DNA from: a virus
Length of the DNA: 50,514 bases
Strand: one strand, 5' to 3'
Virus record (IMG/VR): IMGVR_UViG_3300031565_000052
Coordinates: 1 to 50,514 of that record
Shown: positions 47,943 to 50,514 of the stretch, piece after piece
How positions within the stretch are numbered: the stretch's first letter is position 1
How the letters are laid out: the number at the start of each line of letters is the position of its first letter
Program-made: the position numbers and the translations under genes
The notes under the pieces: model-generated
What the model was told of the DNA's origin: nothing
Seen by the model: the letters and a program-made list of their open reading frames with translations, nothing else
Database searches by the model: none

Positions 47943-48951
47943 AATTCTTTAATATTTTACAAATTTTTTCCGATGCTTTACCATCACCATATGGTGATTC
48001 AATTTCTATTTTATAATCGTTCAAATGTGTATTAAATAAGTCAAATAAATTATCTGGGGATTTAACAATAAAGCTTGATAAACCTAATACTTCTGGTCTT
48101 TCAGTTGTTTCTCTACATACTAAACATTTTTTATTTAAGAAAGAACATTCTTCTTGAATGCCACCACTATCAGTTATTACCATTTTACATTTAGATAGTA
48201 ATTCTAAAAGCGAATCCCTACTCAACGGTTCAATTACGTTAACTCTTTTTAATATGTGTCTATGTTTTGTTACATTGGGGTTTGGGTGAATCGGTAAAAT
48301 AAATTTCAAATCTTGATGATATAGAGCCAAGTCTTCTAATTCTTTAAACCATTTATCCATTTTATCATGATTTTCCCTTCTATGTAAAGTAACGAGAATC
48401 TTGTCTTGGTATTCCATGTTTTTTCTATATTCTAACATTTCATCTAAGACAGTATTACCCACAATGAATTTATTACCTAAAATATTTTCTTCTTCTAAAT
48501 TACGGTAATTTAAACTTGTTGGGCATAAATGTATTTGTGCTATGGTAGAAACAATCCTTCTATTATTTTCTTCTGGGTAAGGATTATTATAATCGTTGGT
48601 TCTTAATCCAGCTTCTAAATGAATTACTGGTATTTTTCTATGTAAACCATTCAATGCTAATCCAACTACTGATGATGTATCTCCTTGAACTAAAATATGT
48701 GTTATTCCTTGAAAAACATGTTCTGGGGTTGAAAGGCATGATTTGACCACATCATTTAATCTATTACCTAAAGACGGTGATATATCTATAACATAATCAG
48801 CTTTATCAATTTCTGTTAATTCAGCATCTAATAAATCTTTGTGTTGCCCAGTGAAAAGTGTTTTATATAAAATACTTTCTTCTCTAAACTGCTTAAGAAG
48901 CGGTCTAATTTTTATGTATTCTGGTCTTGTTCCGTAAATTACTAATATCAT
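47932..48951 (-). CDS. wecB: UDP-N-acetylglucosamine 2-epimerase
   Basis: Interconverts UDP-GlcNAc and UDP-ManNAc. Family blocks: 'YGTRPEYIKIRPLL' at the N-terminus, 'TGQHKDLLDAEL', 'VQGDTSSVVGLAL', 'HLEAGLRTNDYNNPYPEENN' (catalytic Glu/Arg region), and 'TDSGGIQEECSFLNKKCLV' for nucleotide binding. The frame runs to 48987, but ATG 48951 (339 aa) gives the family-standard N-terminus and overlaps the gmhA stop as ATGA. It lies between gmhA and the RmlD-like gene and is co-translated with both. All visible active-site blocks are intact. Confidence 0.93.
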   Translation of the reverse strand: MILVIYGTRPEYIKIRPLLKQFREESILYKTLFTGQHKDLLDAELTEIDKADYVIDISPSLGNRLNDVVKSCLSTPEHVFQGITHILVQGDTSSVVGLALNGLHRKIPVIHLEAGLRTNDYNNPYPEENNRRIVSTIAQIHLCPTSLNYRNLEEENILGNKFIVGNTVLDEMLEYRKNMEYQDKILVTLHRRENHDKMDKWFKELEDLALYHQDLKFILPIHPNPNVTKHRHILKRVNVIEPLSRDSLLELLSKCKMVITDSGGIQEECSFLNKKCLVCRETTERPEVLGLSSFIVKSPDNLFDLFNTHLNDYKIEIESPYGDGKASEKICKILKNYGV

Positions 48952-49529
48952 TTTTTTGGGAATAATTTTTCTTCTAATAGTTGACAAATTATATGTCCAG
49001 ATAACATATGACCTTCTTGAATTCTTGGGGTGTCACTACTTGGAATGTTTAATACTAAATCACAAACGAATTCAAATTTATTACTTTGTTCACCTGTGAA
49101 ACCGATTGTTCTCATTCCGATATGTTTTGCTGTGTTGAAAGCATTGGCAACATTATTTGATTTACCTGATGTTGATAAACCGATTAATACATCTCCTTTT
49201 TTACCAATACCTTTTATAAGTCTTGAATAAATTATATCATAATGATAATCGTTGGCTACTGCTGTAATATAAGATGTGTTGCAATGTAAAGCATCCGAAG
49301 GTAATGGGTCCCTATCGTAATAAAATCTACCTGATAATTCTGCGGCCAAATGTTGTGCATCTGCGGCAGAACCACCATTTCCACACCAATAAACTGCATT
49401 ACCTCTGGATAATGCTTGGTGACAGACTAAAACTATTTGATTAATTTTATCTACCAAAACCTCGTCCCTAATCATTCTAGTTTTAACTTTAAGGTCTTCC
49501 CTTATTATATTTTTAATTTTCTGAATCAT
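48948..49529 (-). CDS. gmhA: Sedoheptulose-7-phosphate isomerase (SIS domain)
   Basis: The first enzyme of NDP-heptose synthesis: it isomerises sedoheptulose 7-phosphate to D-glycero-D-manno-heptose 7-phosphate. It has the GmhA signature 'CGNGGSAADAQHLAAELSGR' (about 49-68), the SIS phosphate loop 'LIGLSTSGKSNNV', and the C-terminal 'DTPRIQEGHMLSGHIICQLL' helix with the conserved Gln-Glu-x-His. 193 residues, the normal size. It is followed by WecB (ATGA) and preceded by DUF2061 and a heptose-type nucleotidyltransferase, which supports the pathway assignment over other SIS functions. Confidence 0.92.
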   Translation of the reverse strand: MIQKIKNIIREDLKVKTRMIRDEVLVDKINQIVLVCHQALSRGNAVYWCGNGGSAADAQHLAAELSGRFYYDRDPLPSDALHCNTSYITAVANDYHYDIIYSRLIKGIGKKGDVLIGLSTSGKSNNVANAFNTAKHIGMRTIGFTGEQSNKFEFVCDLVLNIPSSDTPRIQEGHMLSGHIICQLLEEKLFPKK

Positions 49530-49537
49530 TTATTATT

Positions 49538-49750
49538 TTAATTTTCATAATATCTACCGTAAGTTATATTGCTCCAAATTCTTTCAAATATATAAAATAA
49601 TAAAAACCCACTGATATTCATTATGATTGCATTCCATAAATTAGAATCAATTAAGTTAAAACACAACACAGTCCATGAATTAATCACTGCTACCACCCTC
49701 CATGAAATAGATTTGAATATACTTCTTTTCTTAGTTTCTTTAATCACCAT
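49538..49750 (-). CDS. DUF2061 small membrane protein
   Basis: A 70-residue protein with two membrane helices ('ISWRVVAVINSWTVLCFNLI' and 'NAIIMNISGFLLFYIFERIW') that match DUF2061, including the 'KSISWR' start and 'ERIW' end. In phages this family often lies beside nucleotide-sugar or sulphate-activation genes, but its role is unknown. It overlaps the nucleotidyltransferase gene by 11 bases and is 8 bases from gmhA, so it is inside the heptose gene set. An inner-membrane location is likely. Confidence 0.85.
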   Translation of the reverse strand: MVIKETKKRSIFKSISWRVVAVINSWTVLCFNLIDSNLWNAIIMNISGFLLFYIFERIWSNITYGRYYEN

Positions 49751-50150
49751 TATTTGTTATTTTATTTATTATATTTGTAGTTGAATATTCATTTACTGGG
49801 TATAAATGGATACCAAAATTTGAATTTTCTCTACCTATAATCTTTCTATCCTTATATTGGTCACCAATAATTATATAATCTATATTATACTCTAGTATTA
49901 AATTTTTTAATTCATCATCACTGTTAAATGTAACCACTTCATCAACCATTTTTAAATTTTCCATTATCTTAATACGTTCCAGAATATTATTAATTGGTCT
50001 ATTCTTACCTTTAGTTAGTCTTATTCGTTCATCTTCATCTAAACCAACAATTAACTTATTATCATGTGATTTAAATCTTTTCGCATACCATAATAAATCT
50101 ATGTGGCCGCTATGTATGATGTCAAAACACCCATTTACCCATATATTCAT
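49740..50150 (-). CDS. Heptose-phosphate nucleotidyltransferase-like (HldE C-domain / RfaE type)
   Basis: A cytidylyltransferase-fold enzyme: 'VNGCFDIIHSGHIDLLWYAK' holds the HxGH nucleotide-binding motif, 'LIVGLDEDERI' follows strand 2, and 'EYSTTNIINKI' is the ST-T(S) motif near the C-terminus, as in the HldE/RfaE adenylyltransferase domain. It would activate heptose 1-phosphate with a nucleotide. At 136 residues it is the size of the stand-alone domain, without the kinase half. Its start overlaps the HAD gene (ATGA) and its end overlaps DUF2061. Related glycerol-3-phosphate cytidylyltransferases cannot be excluded. Confidence 0.82.
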   Translation of the reverse strand: MNIWVNGCFDIIHSGHIDLLWYAKRFKSHDNKLIVGLDEDERIRLTKGKNRPINNILERIKIMENLKMVDEVVTFNSDDELKNLILEYNIDYIIIGDQYKDRKIIGRENSNFGIHLYPVNEYSTTNIINKITNNGD

Positions 50151-50452
50151 ATTTCTTCAATTCGTTTAGTTTTATCACAAATTAATAAATCATAACTTGG
50201 TTTTTGATTCATGATTAAATTGTGAAATTTACAATTCCACTCTTCTAATTGTTTTGTGGTTAATTCAGTGTAATCTACTTTGCTATGCCCACCTCTAGCT
50301 GTCCAATATATAATGGTGTGGCCTTCATCAAATAACTTATTTATTTTTTCAATATGTTCTACGATAGGGATTGCATTAACATATCCATTATCTGAATTAC
50401 ATATGGTACCATCAATATCTACATAAATTAATTTTGGCTCACCACTTTCCAT
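50147..50452 (-). CDS. HAD-family sugar phosphatase
   Basis: A 101-residue HAD hydrolase with motif I 'IYVDIDGTICNS' (nucleophile D in DxDGT), motif II 'TIIYWTARGG', and an acidic motif near the C-terminus ('DLLICDKTKR'). It is of the short polysaccharide-biosynthesis type often found beside nucleotidyltransferases. In the heptose route a phosphatase (GmhB) removes the 7-phosphate; this enzyme is smaller than GmhB, so that role is an inference from the neighbours. Its stop overlaps the next ATG, indicating coupled translation. Confidence 0.8.
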   Translation of the reverse strand: MESGEPKLIYVDIDGTICNSDNGYVNAIPIVEHIEKINKLFDEGHTIIYWTARGGHSKVDYTELTTKQLEEWNCKFHNLIMNQKPSYDLLICDKTKRIEEI

Positions 50453-50514
50453 TTATATTTTATTTACATTTATTATGTTTACACCACGTTGTGTTACCAC
50501 CCACGATGCACACC
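50453..50514 (-). other. Possible 3' end of an upstream minus-strand gene
   Basis: Two minus-strand frames are open from the window edge: one reads '...GGNTTWCKHNKCK' to a TAA at 50462-50460, the other '...VVTQRGVNIINVNKI' to a TAA at 50455-50453. Either could be the tail of a gene that continues outside the window. The correct frame cannot be decided here. Confidence 0.35.

Noticed and set aside
1-50514. CRISPR arrays, integrase, transposase, attachment sites
   Set aside because: No regularly spaced repeats and no recombinase or transposase motifs were seen; the only tandem repeats are in-frame protein repeats.

Overview
This window is part of a large, AT-rich, strictly lytic-looking tailed phage genome of the T4-like (contractile tail, gp17/gp20/gp21/gp23 core) type. 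Several features suggest a Bacteroidetes (flavobacterial-type) host. Host-style promoters match TTG/TTTG, then about 19-21 bases, then TAnnTTTG (for example 453-483, 11113-11142, 26859-26888, 34275-34305). Start codons follow A-rich leaders without Shine-Dalgarno sequences (the major capsid gene is a clear case). No integrase, repressor, tRNA or CRISPR was found. The host assignment is inference.

Layout. 0-4 kb (+): a leucine-rich-repeat protein, a YkuK-type RNase H-fold protein, a DUF551 protein and a Mom-like GNAT enzyme that may modify DNA. 4-8.6 kb (-): a tightly overlapped run of very small genes, several below 60 codons, including a helix-turn-helix protein. It is followed by a DUF5661-GNAT fusion, a putative ADP-ribosyltransferase and two membrane proteins. 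8.6-11.1 kb (-): a ClpC-type AAA+ unfoldase. 11.2-15.3 kb (+): an operon of small genes ending in a SLOG-type protein and a ThyA thymidylate synthase with two insertions. 15.4-31.9 kb (+): virion genes, comprising two tail-tube paralogues, acidic structural proteins, large terminase, portal, prohead protease, scaffold and major capsid protein. 32-35 kb (-): small regulators, RmlB with a DUF551-like tail, and a vWA protein. 35-42.6 kb: tail and baseplate proteins (-), a second and better-supported ADP-ribosyltransferase (+), and a gp55-like late sigma factor (-). 42.6-50.5 kb (-): two glycosyltransferases, PhoH, and a nucleotide-sugar cassette (RmlD-like, WecB, GmhA, HldE-C-like nucleotidyltransferase, HAD phosphatase) that resembles an NDP-heptose route.

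How it may work together. A motif close to YATATTTATTA lies about 10-20 bases before the first gene of many virion transcription units on both strands. It is distinct from the host-type promoters, and the window also encodes a gp55-like sigma factor, so it is a good candidate late promoter. At the second tail-tube gene this motif sits in the loop of a perfect 12-bp inverted repeat whose right arm covers the start codon. That arrangement would silence read-through mRNA but not mRNA started at the motif, as in some T4 genes.

Other points for attention: two A10 tracts at which a -1 shift joins adjacent reading frames; an otherwise open small gene with an in-frame TAA at codon 4; two ADP-ribosyltransferase candidates, one with a possible capsid-targeting N-terminus; and a phage-borne heptose/ManNAc/deoxysugar gene set. 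All functional calls come from reading motifs by eye. No database search was run.
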